A DNA stretch of 64,000 bases from Pseudomonas turukhanskensis (GTDB taxonomy: Bacteria > Pseudomonadota > Gammaproteobacteria > Pseudomonadales > Pseudomonadaceae). The notes under the pieces are model-generated. The model had not been told where the DNA came from, made no database searches, and worked only from the letters and a program-made list of their open reading frames with translations. Where the stretch lies: assembly GCF_027922365.1 (NCBI RefSeq), contig NZ_BSFN01000007.1:62001-126000 (forward strand). The letters are read 5' to 3'. Position numbers and translations under genes: made by a program. This document shows positions 45,395 to 55,762 of the stretch, one piece after another; the stretch's first letter is position 1; each line of letters opens with the position of its first letter.

Positions 45395-46234
45395 ATGATC
45401 AAGAAATGCTTGTTCCCGGCTGCTGGTTACGGTACTCGCTTCCTGCCAGCGACAAAGGCCATGCCCAAGGAAATGCTGCCGGTGGTGAACAAGCCGCTGA
45501 TTCAGTATGGCGTTGAAGAAGCCCTGGAAGCCGGGCTCTCGGAGATCTCCATTGTTACTGGCCGTGGCAAGCGTGCCCTGGAAGACCACTTCGACATCAG
45601 CTACGAGCTGGAGCACCAGATCAAGGGCACCGACAAGGAGAAATACCTGGTTGGTATCCGCCGTCTGATCGACAACTGCAGCTTCTCTTACACCCGTCAG
45701 GTAGAAATGAAAGGCCTCGGCCACGCCATTCTCTCCGGCCGCCCGCTGATCGGTGATGAACCCTTCGCCGTGGTGCTGGCGGACGACCTGTGCGTCAACC
45801 TCGATGGCGACGGCGTGCTGACCCAGATGGTCAAGCTGTACAACCAGTTCCGCTGCTCGATCGTGGCGATTCAGGAAGTGCCGAAGGACGAAGTTTCCAA
45901 GTACGGCGTTATTGCCGGTGAAATGATCCGCGACGACATCTACCGCGTTAACAGCATGGTCGAGAAGCCAAAACCTGAAGACGCGCCGTCGAACCTGGCG
46001 ATCATCGGCCGCTACATCCTGACCCCGGACATCTTCAAGCTGATCGAAGAAACTGAGCCAGGTAAAGGCGGCGAAATCCAGATCACCGACGCTCTGATGA
46101 AGCAGGCTCAGGACGGTTGCGTACTGGCCTACAAATTCAAAGGCCAGCGTTTCGACTGCGGCGGTGCAGAAGGCTATATCGACGCCACCAACTTCTGCTT
46201 CGAAAACTTCTACAAGACCGGCAAAGCTTACTAA
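45395..46234 (+). CDS. galU: UTP--glucose-1-phosphate uridylyltransferase
   Basis: It makes UDP-glucose for LPS core and exopolysaccharide. The 279 aa start with the nucleotidyltransferase motif FPAAGYGTRFLPATKAMPKE. VVLADDLCVNLDGDGV, VEKPKPEDAPSNLAIIGRYI and QRFDCGGAEGYIDATNFC follow, all typical of GalU. Confidence 0.97.
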   Translation: MIKKCLFPAAGYGTRFLPATKAMPKEMLPVVNKPLIQYGVEEALEAGLSEISIVTGRGKRALEDHFDISYELEHQIKGTDKEKYLVGIRRLIDNCSFSYTRQVEMKGLGHAILSGRPLIGDEPFAVVLADDLCVNLDGDGVLTQMVKLYNQFRCSIVAIQEVPKDEVSKYGVIAGEMIRDDIYRVNSMVEKPKPEDAPSNLAIIGRYILTPDIFKLIEETEPGKGGEIQITDALMKQAQDGCVLAYKFKGQRFDCGGAEGYIDATNFCFENFYKTGKAY

Positions 46235-46253
46235 GCCAACCCCGGGTCGCAAG

Positions 46254-46279
46254 AGAGCCACCTTCGGGTGGCTTTTTTG
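46254..46279 (+). terminator. intrinsic terminator of galU
   Basis: AGCCACC (46256-46262) pairs with GGTGGCT (46267-46273) around TTCG and is followed by TTTTTG. Confidence 0.93.
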
Positions 46280-46303
46280 TGCCCGGTGTTTGCGCTTATT
46301 TAA

Positions 46304-46391
46304 CGTAGGGCGAATATCCGCAGCGCGGATATCCGCCGCTTCGCCATCCGAGAATTGGCGAATATCGCTCGGGGGCGATATTCGCCCTACG
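46304..46391. repeat. 88-bp inverted repeat with CGTAGGGCGAATAT ends
   Basis: CGTAGGGCGAATATCC at the left matches the inverse CGATATTCGCCCTACG at the right. GGCGAATAT occurs again inside, and the middle holds CGCGGATATCCGC-type palindromes. It fills the galU-gorA gap after the galU terminator and looks like an intergenic repeat unit; I saw no second copy in the window. Confidence 0.75.
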
Positions 46392-46453
46392 CCCGCCGCT
46401 CCTCCAGGGGGGCAGTGTTGCGCTATGCTGCCCGCCAGCCCAAGGAGATTTGC

Positions 46454-47815
46454 ATGACGTACGATTTTGACCTGTTCGTGATTGGTGCCGGTTCCGGCGG
46501 TGTGCGTGCTGCGCGTTTTGCGGCGGGCTTCGGCGCCAAGGTGGCCGTTGCCGAAAGCCGTTATCTGGGCGGTACCTGCGTGAACGTGGGCTGCGTGCCG
46601 AAAAAACTATTGGTGTATGGCGCCCATTTCGCCGACGAATTCGAGCAAGCCAGCGGTTTTGGCTGGACCTTGGGCGCCAAGCCGGATTTTGATTGGGCCA
46701 CGCTGATCAGCAACAAGAACCGCGAAATCCAGCGTCTGAACGGCATCTACCGCAACCTGTTGGTCAACAGCGGCGTCACCTTGCTGGAAAGCCATGCCAA
46801 GGTCGTCGATGCGCACCACGTTGAAGTGGACGGTAAAACCTTCAGCGCCGAACACATTCTGATCGCCACCGGTGGCTGGCCGCAGATTCCCGATATCCCT
46901 GGCCATGAACATGCGATCAACTCCAACCAGGCGTTTTTCCTCAAGGAGCTGCCCAAGCGGGTACTGGTGGTAGGCGGTGGCTATATCGCCGTGGAGTTCG
47001 CCTCGATTTTCAACGGCCTGGGCGCCGAGACGACCCAGCTCTATCGCGGCGAGCTGTTCTTGCGCGGCTTTGATGGCGCCGTGCGCAAGCATCTGAAAGA
47101 AGAACTGACCAAGAGCGGCATCAACCTCCAGTTCAACGCCGATATCGCGCGCATCGACAAACTGGCCGACGGCAGCCTGCAAGCCACGCTCAAAGACGGC
47201 CGCGTGCTGGCCACCGACTGCGTGTTCTACGCCACCGGCCGCCGGCCGATGCTGGATAACCTTGGCCTGGAAAACACCCAGGTGCAGCTCGATGACCGCG
47301 GCTTTATTGCCGTCGACGATCAGTTCCAGACGCACGAGCCGTCCATTCTCGCGCTCGGCGACGTCATCGGCCGCGTGCAGCTCACGCCAGTCGCCCTGGC
47401 CGAAGGCATGGCGGTGGCCCGTCGGCTGTTCAAGCCGGAGCAATACCGCGCTGTGGACTACCAGCACATCCCCACCGCTGTATTCAGCCTGCCCAATATC
47501 GGCACCGTGGGCCTGACCGAAGAACAGGCGCGCGACGCCGGCCACAACGTTGTGGTTTACCAAAGCGACTTCAAACCCATGAAGCTGACACTCACCAGCA
47601 GTCAGGAACGCACGTTGATGAAGCTGGTGGTGGATGCCGACAGCGACAAGGTGCTGGGCTGCCATATGGTCGGCCCGGATGCCGGCGAAATCGTCCAGGG
47701 CCTGGCCGTAGCGCTCAAGGCCGGCGCCACCAAGCGCATCTTCGACGACACCCTCGGCGTGCACCCCACGGCTGCCGAAGAGTTTGTGACCATGCGCACG
47801 CCTGTCGGTGCCTGA
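46454..47815 (+). CDS. gorA: glutathione-disulfide reductase
   Basis: It reduces oxidised glutathione with NADPH in the cytoplasm. The 453 aa have the FAD motif [14 protein letters not shown], the redox pair Cys42/Cys47 in [13 protein letters not shown], the NADPH motif [14 protein letters not shown] and the catalytic His/Glu in [11 protein letters not shown]. The start is the ATG at 46454 with AAGGAG 6 nt upstream; the longer open frame runs through the inverted repeat and is not credible. Confidence 0.96.
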   Translation: MTYDFDLFVIGAGSGGVRAARFAAGFGAKVAVAESRYLGGTCVNVGCVPKKLLVYGAHFADEFEQASGFGWTLGAKPDFDWATLISNKNREIQRLNGIYRNLLVNSGVTLLESHAKVVDAHHVEVDGKTFSAEHILIATGGWPQIPDIPGHEHAINSNQAFFLKELPKRVLVVGGGYIAVEFASIFNGLGAETTQLYRGELFLRGFDGAVRKHLKEELTKSGINLQFNADIARIDKLADGSLQATLKDGRVLATDCVFYATGRRPMLDNLGLENTQVQLDDRGFIAVDDQFQTHEPSILALGDVIGRVQLTPVALAEGMAVARRLFKPEQYRAVDYQHIPTAVFSLPNIGTVGLTEEQARDAGHNVVVYQSDFKPMKLTLTSSQERTLMKLVVDADSDKVLGCHMVGPDAGEIVQGLAVALKAGATKRIFDDTLGVHPTAAEEFVTMRTPVGA

Positions 47816-48457
47816 TTGAACATCGAAACCCTGTTCTACCTGAGCGACCTGTTCGGCGTGGCGGTGTTTGCCGTCACGGGAGCGCTGATGGCCGGGCGCA
47901 ATGCCATGGACCTGTTCGGCGTGCTGGTGATTGCCCTGGTCACAGCGTTGGGTGGCGGCACGTTGCGCGACCTCATCCTCGACAACCACCCTGTCAGCTG
48001 GATCGGCAACGAGCTGTACCTGGTCGTCGCGTCCGTTGGGGCATTGGGCACCGTGCTCTGGGCGCGCTTTATCAAGCCGCTGCCGGAAAAAGCACTGCTC
48101 ATCGCCGACGCCTTCGGACTGGCGGTGTTTACCGTGATTGGCACCGAGGTCGCGCTACGCGATGAGGTGCCGGTGAGCACGGCGGTGATCATGGGTGTGA
48201 TGACCGGTGTAGCGGGGGGCGTTCTGCGCGACGTGCTATGCAACCAGATTCCGCTGATCTTTCAGAAGGAAGTGTATGCCACCGCCTGTATTGCGGGGTC
48301 GCTGGTATACATGGGGTTATTGCAGCTGGGTAGCGGCCATTGGGCGGCGACCGGGGTGGCGATGCTGGTGGTGTTGGCGACGCGAATCGCGGCCATTTAC
48401 TGGGGGCTGGCGTTGCCGCGGTTTCATTTGATGGATCGAAAAAAACACCGAGGCTGA
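47816..48457 (+). CDS. trimeric intracellular cation channel (TRIC/UPF0126) family membrane protein
   Basis: The 213 aa have two UPF0126 repeats and about seven membrane segments. The repeats show as ALGGGTLRDLILDNHPVSWI near residue 45 and TGVAGGVLRDVLCNQIPLI near residue 130, each with the family G-G-x-L-R-D motif. TRIC homologues are potassium-permeable trimers. Translation starts at a TTG immediately after the gorA stop, with no clear ribosome-binding site, so it probably depends on coupling to gorA. Confidence 0.88.
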   Translation: MNIETLFYLSDLFGVAVFAVTGALMAGRNAMDLFGVLVIALVTALGGGTLRDLILDNHPVSWIGNELYLVVASVGALGTVLWARFIKPLPEKALLIADAFGLAVFTVIGTEVALRDEVPVSTAVIMGVMTGVAGGVLRDVLCNQIPLIFQKEVYATACIAGSLVYMGLLQLGSGHWAATGVAMLVVLATRIAAIYWGLALPRFHLMDRKKHRG

Positions 48458-48523
48458 AACCGCTCCTGCAAGAGAATGCGTAGCCCTGTAGGAGAGGCTT
48501 CAGCCTCGAGCTTTGTCTACCGA

Positions 48524-48934
48524 CTAACGCCGAACGTCAGCCTGAACCTGCCGCTGCCCAGCCTTCTCGAACTGCAATATCACCGGCAGCACGTCACCCG
48601 CCTGCAACGCCCGTTTCAACCCCATCACGATATGCGTATGCCCAGGCGCCAATACCTGCTGCCCACCGGCCGGAATGCCGATGGATTTCAACGGCTGCAC
48701 GCTGCGCACCGCGCCCAGTTGCACAGTGGTCAACAGCTTTACCGAACTGGCCAGCGGGCTGCTTGCACCGACCAAACGGTCCTGCTCGGCGCCGTAGTTG
48801 CGTAAGGTCAGATACACCTCGGCTTGCTGCGCCGACGTGACCGCCGCCCACGGCTCGATCACCTCGACCGAACCCGCCGCCCACAACGAAGGGCTGACCC
48901 ATAACGCCGCAATGATCAGGGCAGGGCGCCTCAT
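48524..48934 (-). CDS. PCuAC-like periplasmic protein lacking the usual copper ligands
   Basis: The 136 aa have a signal peptide (about 1-19) and the PCuAC (DUF461) fold phrases VIEPWAAVTSAQQAEVYLTL, RLVGASSPLASSVKLL and GHTHIVMGLKRALQAGD. PCuAC proteins bind Cu(I) through a His-Met/Met/His-x-Met set. Here the usual ELHE region reads VKLLTT, the following Met-rich segment reads VQLGAVRSVQPL with no Met, and the second motif reads THIVMGLK, not HxMLMGLK. Only one His and a shifted Met remain. It overlaps the octaheme cytochrome gene by 4 nt, so it probably works with it. Confidence 0.78.
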   Translation of the reverse strand: MRRPALIIAALWVSPSLWAAGSVEVIEPWAAVTSAQQAEVYLTLRNYGAEQDRLVGASSPLASSVKLLTTVQLGAVRSVQPLKSIGIPAGGQQVLAPGHTHIVMGLKRALQAGDVLPVILQFEKAGQRQVQADVRR

Positions 48935-51318
48935 TTGTTCGGTGCCTGTTGCAGCTCCGGGTCATCCGGGTTCTGTTGTTCCAGCTCCGCTTGCAGCACT
49001 TGCACTTTTTGCGGTTGGCCGGCTTCGTGCCAGTAGCTGATCAACGCCATGCGTGCGTTGCGGTTGGTGGGCTGACGTTTTAGCAGTGCGTCCAACTGAT
49101 TGCGTGCCTCTTCCGGTTTGCCCAGGTCGTGCAGGGCAATGGCGTAGATGTAGGTGAACTGCGGGTCGTCTGGCGTCAGCTGTGCCGCCTTGGCCAGGGC
49201 GGCCAGGGCCTTGTCGCGCTCACCGGCGCGAATCAACGTCAGGCCCAGGCTGTGTTGCAGCAGGCCGGCCTTGGGGTGTTTGGCCATCGCGTCGTTGAGC
49301 AGTTGCAGCGCCGGCGCGTGTTGGCCTTGCGCGTCGAGCAACTGGGCGAGGCTGACCACAGCCGGCAGGAAGTCCGGATTGCGTTGCAGCGCCTCACGCA
49401 GTGCCGCCTCCGACTGCCCGCCACGGCCGGTGTTCTGATACAGCATGGCCAAGTTGAGGTTGGCCTCGGCGCGGTCGCGCAGCGCTTGCTGGGTTGTTTC
49501 GTACTCCTCGATTACCGGCCGCCACAGTTTGTCGATGGCGGCCCGTTGCTGCGCGGGAATATTGGCCAACTGCGAGGCGGCCGCCATGCGTACGGCCCGC
49601 ACCGGGTCGCTCAGGCGTGGGGTCAGCAGGCTGATAAATTGCTCTGCTGAGCCCATGGCTGCAACGGCGTCGACGGCGGCGGCGCGCACCTGCGGGGCCG
49701 GATTGTTCAAGGCAATGGCCGCTTGCTCCAGCGCGCGCTGGCTCGGGTAAGTCGGCAATTGCGCCAGCACAGTGGCACGGCGAATGGCTGGCAAATCGGT
49801 GCGCGCCAGCTGCTGCAGCAGCATGCGCGCTGCGCCGGGCGAACCATGGCGCGCGGCGAAGAGGGCATCGGCATAACCGCCGTCATGCACCGGCGTGTCG
49901 CCATACCAGATCTTGAACTGCTCGGCGATCTTGCTGCTGGCGCCTTTATGGCAGGCGGCGCAGGCGTCGGTGCTGCCAATTTTTGCCGAGTGCGCCGGGT
50001 TGGGAATGCTCAGGCTATGGTCGTGCCGGTAGTCGTTGACCATATAGAGCTTGCCCGGCATATGGCAGTCCACGCATTGCGAGCCCGGCTGCCCAGGCTT
50101 GTGCTTGGTGTGTTCGGGCGCTTCATAGTTCTTGGGCTTGAGCCCGGCACCGTCGATGCCGGCGCGCACCGGTTTGCCCGAGGGGTTGTGGCATTGCAGG
50201 CAGACGCCATTGCCCGGCGCTTTGAGCTGATTGCTGTGGGGGTTGTGGCAGTCGGTGCAGGTCACGCCTTTAGCGAACATCTTGCTTTGGGTGAAGGAGC
50301 CGTACTCGAATACTTCCTCCTTGATCTTGCCATCCACCTGATACAAATCGGCGGTCAGCGCCGCTGGCAGGTAGTCGTCCAGCAAGCGGTTCTTATGCGT
50401 ATAACCGTCGCCCAGTGGCGCACGGCGCGCGTGGCAGCGGCCGCAGGTTTCCACCTGGGTGATGGCGTCTGCGCTTGCCAGGGCGGTGCCGAAACCTTTG
50501 TCCGGTTGCTGCTTGTTGAGGTTTTTCCCGGCGCTCCATTGCAGGTGACGCGAGGCCGGGCCATGGCAGCTCTGGCAGCCAACGCCGAGGTTATTCCAGG
50601 TGCTATTGAAGCTGTCGGCGGTAGGGCTGAAATTGCGTTTGAAGTCGGTGGTGTGGCATTCCACGCACATAAAGTTGGCGTTCTGCGTGGGTTTGCTCCA
50701 GTGCAGGTCGTCACGAAAATCCACCTTTTCGCCGGGGTACATCTCGAACCAGCGCTGCTTCTGCGTATCCCACGCGACACCTGAGGCTTGCAGGCGGCCT
50801 CCGGGCATTTCCAGCAGGTATTGCTGCAAGGGCTCGATACCAAAGGTGTAGGCCACCTTGAAGTCGGCGGGTTTGCCGTCGGGCCCTGGGGTATTGATCC
50901 AGTACGCGCCGTCGCGCTGGCTGAAGTGGCTGGTATCCACGTCGCCTTTGTAGGTGCTGTTGTTGAAGTCGCCGAGCACGTTGCCGGCGGTGGCGGGTAG
51001 CATGGCTTTCTGGTGATGGGAGCCAGTCCAGGCTTTGGTTTGTTCGCTGTGGCAGGCGACGCATTGCCCTTCATCGACAAAGGTAGCCGGCGGTTGCTGC
51101 GGCTCGCTGCTGGCCACCGGTGCCGAGGCGACCGTGGTCGGCACCACAGGCGCGGCGGTGTGCTGGCGGTACAGCCAGATCGGCAGGCTGATCAGCAGCA
51201 CTACCGCAAAAATGATCAGCGCAACAGGGCGGTTGGCAGGCTTGTCGTTGGCTTCAGACGCCGCGAGCGGGGGCGTTGTGGAAGGGGCGGGTGTGTTCTT
51301 CTTTTTGTGCTTCGGCAT
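48931..51318 (-). CDS. membrane-anchored octaheme c-type cytochrome with HEAT and TPR repeats
   Basis: The 795 aa begin with a cytoplasmic basic stretch and one membrane helix (about 32-50), so the rest should be periplasmic. Eight CxxCH heme sites are visible, with first Cys at about residues 86, 218, 248, 292, 354, 373, 415 and 453. A HEAT-like alpha-helical region (about 480-610, with repeated AAVDAVAAMG-type segments) and TPR repeats (about 635-790) follow. The heme part resembles the cytochrome c554/multiheme reductase group, but I cannot assign a substrate. The TPR end suggests a docking role. It is followed by the 4-nt-overlapping PCuAC-like gene. Confidence 0.85.
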   Translation of the reverse strand: MPKHKKKNTPAPSTTPPLAASEANDKPANRPVALIIFAVVLLISLPIWLYRQHTAAPVVPTTVASAPVASSEPQQPPATFVDEGQCVACHSEQTKAWTGSHHQKAMLPATAGNVLGDFNNSTYKGDVDTSHFSQRDGAYWINTPGPDGKPADFKVAYTFGIEPLQQYLLEMPGGRLQASGVAWDTQKQRWFEMYPGEKVDFRDDLHWSKPTQNANFMCVECHTTDFKRNFSPTADSFNSTWNNLGVGCQSCHGPASRHLQWSAGKNLNKQQPDKGFGTALASADAITQVETCGRCHARRAPLGDGYTHKNRLLDDYLPAALTADLYQVDGKIKEEVFEYGSFTQSKMFAKGVTCTDCHNPHSNQLKAPGNGVCLQCHNPSGKPVRAGIDGAGLKPKNYEAPEHTKHKPGQPGSQCVDCHMPGKLYMVNDYRHDHSLSIPNPAHSAKIGSTDACAACHKGASSKIAEQFKIWYGDTPVHDGGYADALFAARHGSPGAARMLLQQLARTDLPAIRRATVLAQLPTYPSQRALEQAAIALNNPAPQVRAAAVDAVAAMGSAEQFISLLTPRLSDPVRAVRMAAASQLANIPAQQRAAIDKLWRPVIEEYETTQQALRDRAEANLNLAMLYQNTGRGGQSEAALREALQRNPDFLPAVVSLAQLLDAQGQHAPALQLLNDAMAKHPKAGLLQHSLGLTLIRAGERDKALAALAKAAQLTPDDPQFTYIYAIALHDLGKPEEARNQLDALLKRQPTNRNARMALISYWHEAGQPQKVQVLQAELEQQNPDDPELQQAPNK

Positions 51319-51421
51319 GCAAACATCCGTTGTTCTGACGAGCGCGTTTCACGGTTGGCTTGCAGCTTCAGCGAGGAGGGCGAGGCTGTCAAACGTTGGT
51401 CGTTGCCACGCACACCACACA

Positions 51422-51505
51422 TGTAGGAGCGAGCTTGCTCGCGAATCCAGCAAACGATGGGCGCGCTCTATGTTTGCAAGGTTCGCGAGCAAGCTCGCTC
51501 CTACG
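51422..51505. repeat. inverted REP pair (REPIN)
   Basis: TGTAGGAGCGAGCTTGCTCG at 51422 faces its exact inverse ending at 51505 across a spacer of about 37 bp. It lies in the 291-bp gap between the divergent cytochrome and MFS genes, which holds no other recognisable feature. Confidence 0.9.
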
Positions 51506-51609
51506 AAAAGCGCGGACGGTGCAAATTAATAGCCACCTAACGGATTTTCCCCCAGTCCGATTTCCCGTACGCTAGCCGTCCTTTCCTGCTGTGCGTGACG
51601 AGCCTTCCG

Positions 51610-52782
51610 ATGAGCCCCACCCACCTGACCATGACCCGCGGCATGGTGCTGTTGTTTGCCTTTTGCTGCGGCGTAATCGTGGCCAATATCTATTACTCCC
51701 AACCCATCATCGAACTGATCGCGCCAGACATCGGCCTGTCCGCGACGGCGGCCAGTCTGATCGTTTCCCTGACGCAAATCGGTTATGCCTTGGGTATGTT
51801 ATTTCTGGTGCCGCTGGCCGACCTGCTGGAAAACCGCAAACTGATGATCGTCACCGCGCTGGTGTCGGTCGCCAGCCTGTTGGCGGCGGCGTTTACCACC
51901 CAGCCCCATGCATTCTTGCTGGTGTCGTTGATGATCGGCCTGAGCACGGTGTCGGTGCAGATCCTGATTCCCCTGGCGGCGCATCTGGCGCCCGAAGCCT
52001 CTCGGGGCCGGGTAGTAGGCGGCATCATGGGCGGGCTGTTGCTGGGCATTCTGCTGGCCCGGCCACTGTCCAGCCTGATTGCCGACCACTTTGGCTGGCG
52101 TGCAGTGTTTATGGTGGCGGCGGCGGTCATGACCGCCATCGTGGTAATTCTGGCGACCACAATGCCCAGGCGGCAGCCGGATCACAGTGCCACCTACGGC
52201 CAATTGCTGCTGTCGCTGGGTAATCTGTTCAAACGCGAACCGGTGCTGCGCCAGCGAGCGATGATGCAGGGGTGCATGTTCGCCACCTTCAGCCTGTTCT
52301 GGACCGCCGTGCCGCTGGAGCTGGCACGTAACCATGGGCTGTCGCAAACCCAGATCGCTTTGTTCGCGTTAGTGGGTGCCATTGGCGCCGTCGCCGCGCC
52401 AATCGGTGGGCGGCTGGCCGACGCCGGGCATACGCGGGTAACCACGCGCCTGGCCCTGGTGTTGGCGGTGCTGTGTTTTCTGCCCGCGTTTTTTCCGCCC
52501 ACCAACAGCGTGATCGCCCTGGCGCTGACCGGCGTGGTGCTGGATTTCTGCGTGCAAATGAATATGGTGCTGGGCCAGCGTGCCATTTACGCCCTGGATG
52601 CCAGCAGTCGCGGGCGCCTGAATGCGCTCTATATGACTGCCATCTTCGTCGGCGGCGCGCTGGGTTCGGCATTGGCCAGCGCGTTGTTCGACCACACCGG
52701 CTGGCTCGGCATCGTGGCTCTCGGCAGTGCGTTTCCCTTGCTGGCGTTGGCCGTATTTGTGCTCAGTGAGCGCAAGCGCTGA
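51610..52782 (+). CDS. MFS transporter
   Basis: The 390 aa major facilitator has 12 hydrophobic segments. The loop 2-3 signature is visible as PLADLLENRKLMI (about 75-87) and its second-half counterpart as GGRLADAGHTRVTTRL. The N-terminus IYYSQPIIELIAPDIGLS resembles the YnfM/AraJ-type exporter branch. The substrate is unknown. I chose the ATG at 51610; a GTG five codons upstream is possible, and neither has a strong ribosome-binding site. Confidence 0.88.
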   Translation: MSPTHLTMTRGMVLLFAFCCGVIVANIYYSQPIIELIAPDIGLSATAASLIVSLTQIGYALGMLFLVPLADLLENRKLMIVTALVSVASLLAAAFTTQPHAFLLVSLMIGLSTVSVQILIPLAAHLAPEASRGRVVGGIMGGLLLGILLARPLSSLIADHFGWRAVFMVAAAVMTAIVVILATTMPRRQPDHSATYGQLLLSLGNLFKREPVLRQRAMMQGCMFATFSLFWTAVPLELARNHGLSQTQIALFALVGAIGAVAAPIGGRLADAGHTRVTTRLALVLAVLCFLPAFFPPTNSVIALALTGVVLDFCVQMNMVLGQRAIYALDASSRGRLNALYMTAIFVGGALGSALASALFDHTGWLGIVALGSAFPLLALAVFVLSERKR

Positions 52783-52788
52783 AGGGGC

Positions 52789-52850
52789 TATGGGAGCGAG
52801 CTTGCTCGGGAAGCGTGCAAAAAGCATTCGCGAGCAAGCTCGCTCCTACA
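52789..52850. repeat. inverted REP pair (REPIN)
   Basis: TATGGGAGCGAGCTTGCTCG (one variant base pair at its outer end) faces the inverse CGAGCAAGCTCGCTCCTACA. It lies between the convergent MFS and acetoacetyl-CoA synthetase genes and could act as a transcription end for both. Confidence 0.88.
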
Positions 52851-52857
52851 AAGCCTT

Positions 52858-54813
<1,956 letters not shown>

Positions 54814-54918
54814 GGCGTGGTCCTAGGCGGGGCTTGGCGTGATTGTAGGGTCTGGCACGCACTAGCAGGAGCGGCGTGTTTACGATGTGGACGCCGCTTC
54901 GCTTCAATGGGTTCCGCC

Positions 54919-55689
54919 TTAACGTGCCAACCACCCACCATCCATATTCCACGCCGCACCGCGTACCTGCACCGCTGCATCGCTGCACAAAAACAGCGCC
55001 AGCTCGCCCAGTTGTTCAGGCGTGACAAAGTCCAGCGACGGTTGTTTTTCGGCGAGCAAATCATGCCGCGCCTGTTGGGCGTCGCCGCTGGCCAGGGCGC
55101 GGTCGTCGATCTGTTTTTGTACCAGCGGTGTCAGCACCCAGCCGGGGCAGATGGCGTTGCACGTCACGCCGATGGTGGCGGTTTCCAGTGCGACGCTTTT
55201 GGTCAGGCCGACCAGCCCGTGCTTGGCCGCCACATAAGCGCTTTTGCCGGCGGAAGCTGCCAGGCCGTGGGCAGAGGCAATATTGATGATGCGGCCCCAG
55301 TTGCGCGTACGCATGCCCGGCAGCGCCAGGCGTGTGGTGTGGAAGGCAGAGGTGAGGTTGATGGCGATAATGGCGTCCCAGCGCTCCACCGGAAATTCTT
55401 CCACCGGCGCTACGTATTGGATGCCGGCGTTGTTGACCAGAATGTCGATGCCGCCGAATTCGTGTTCGGCGTAAGCCATGAGCGCTTCGATCTCCGCCAC
55501 CTTGGACATGTCGGCCGGGTGGTGCCTGACCTTGCCACCCAATGCTGCCACTTGATCGATGGCTGCCTGGGCATCGCCAAAGCCATTGAGCAACAGGTTG
55601 GCGCCGGCTTTGGCCAGTACCAAGGCGATGCCCAGGCCGATACCGCTGGTGGAGCCGGTAACCAGTGCAGTTTTGCCGTGCAGACTCAT
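54919..55689 (-). CDS. bdhA: 3-hydroxybutyrate dehydrogenase
   Basis: This NAD-dependent short-chain dehydrogenase converts (R)-3-hydroxybutyrate to acetoacetate, the substrate of the next gene. The 256 aa have the cofactor motif VTGSTSGIGLGIA (about 9-21), NNAGIQY, the catalytic Ser in INIASAHGL and Tyr/Lys in SAYVAAKHG. The start is the ATG at 55687-55689 with AGGAGA 5 nt upstream. Confidence 0.94.
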   Translation of the reverse strand: MSLHGKTALVTGSTSGIGLGIALVLAKAGANLLLNGFGDAQAAIDQVAALGGKVRHHPADMSKVAEIEALMAYAEHEFGGIDILVNNAGIQYVAPVEEFPVERWDAIIAINLTSAFHTTRLALPGMRTRNWGRIINIASAHGLAASAGKSAYVAAKHGLVGLTKSVALETATIGVTCNAICPGWVLTPLVQKQIDDRALASGDAQQARHDLLAEKQPSLDFVTPEQLGELALFLCSDAAVQVRGAAWNMDGGWLAR

Positions 55690-55762
55690 ATAACTCTCCT
55701 TGGGCAGGCGAACCAATGGCCCGCCACGCCTCTGTTAGTCCGGTTAAACAGTGGCCTCGGTG

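Noticed and set aside
46355..46453. Upstream extension of gorA
   Set aside because: It reads through the inverted repeat, while the ATG at 46454 has an ideal ribosome-binding site and the family N-terminus.
51422..51505. REP pairs as a CRISPR-like array
   Set aside because: The units are inverted, dispersed and without regular spacers or cas genes.
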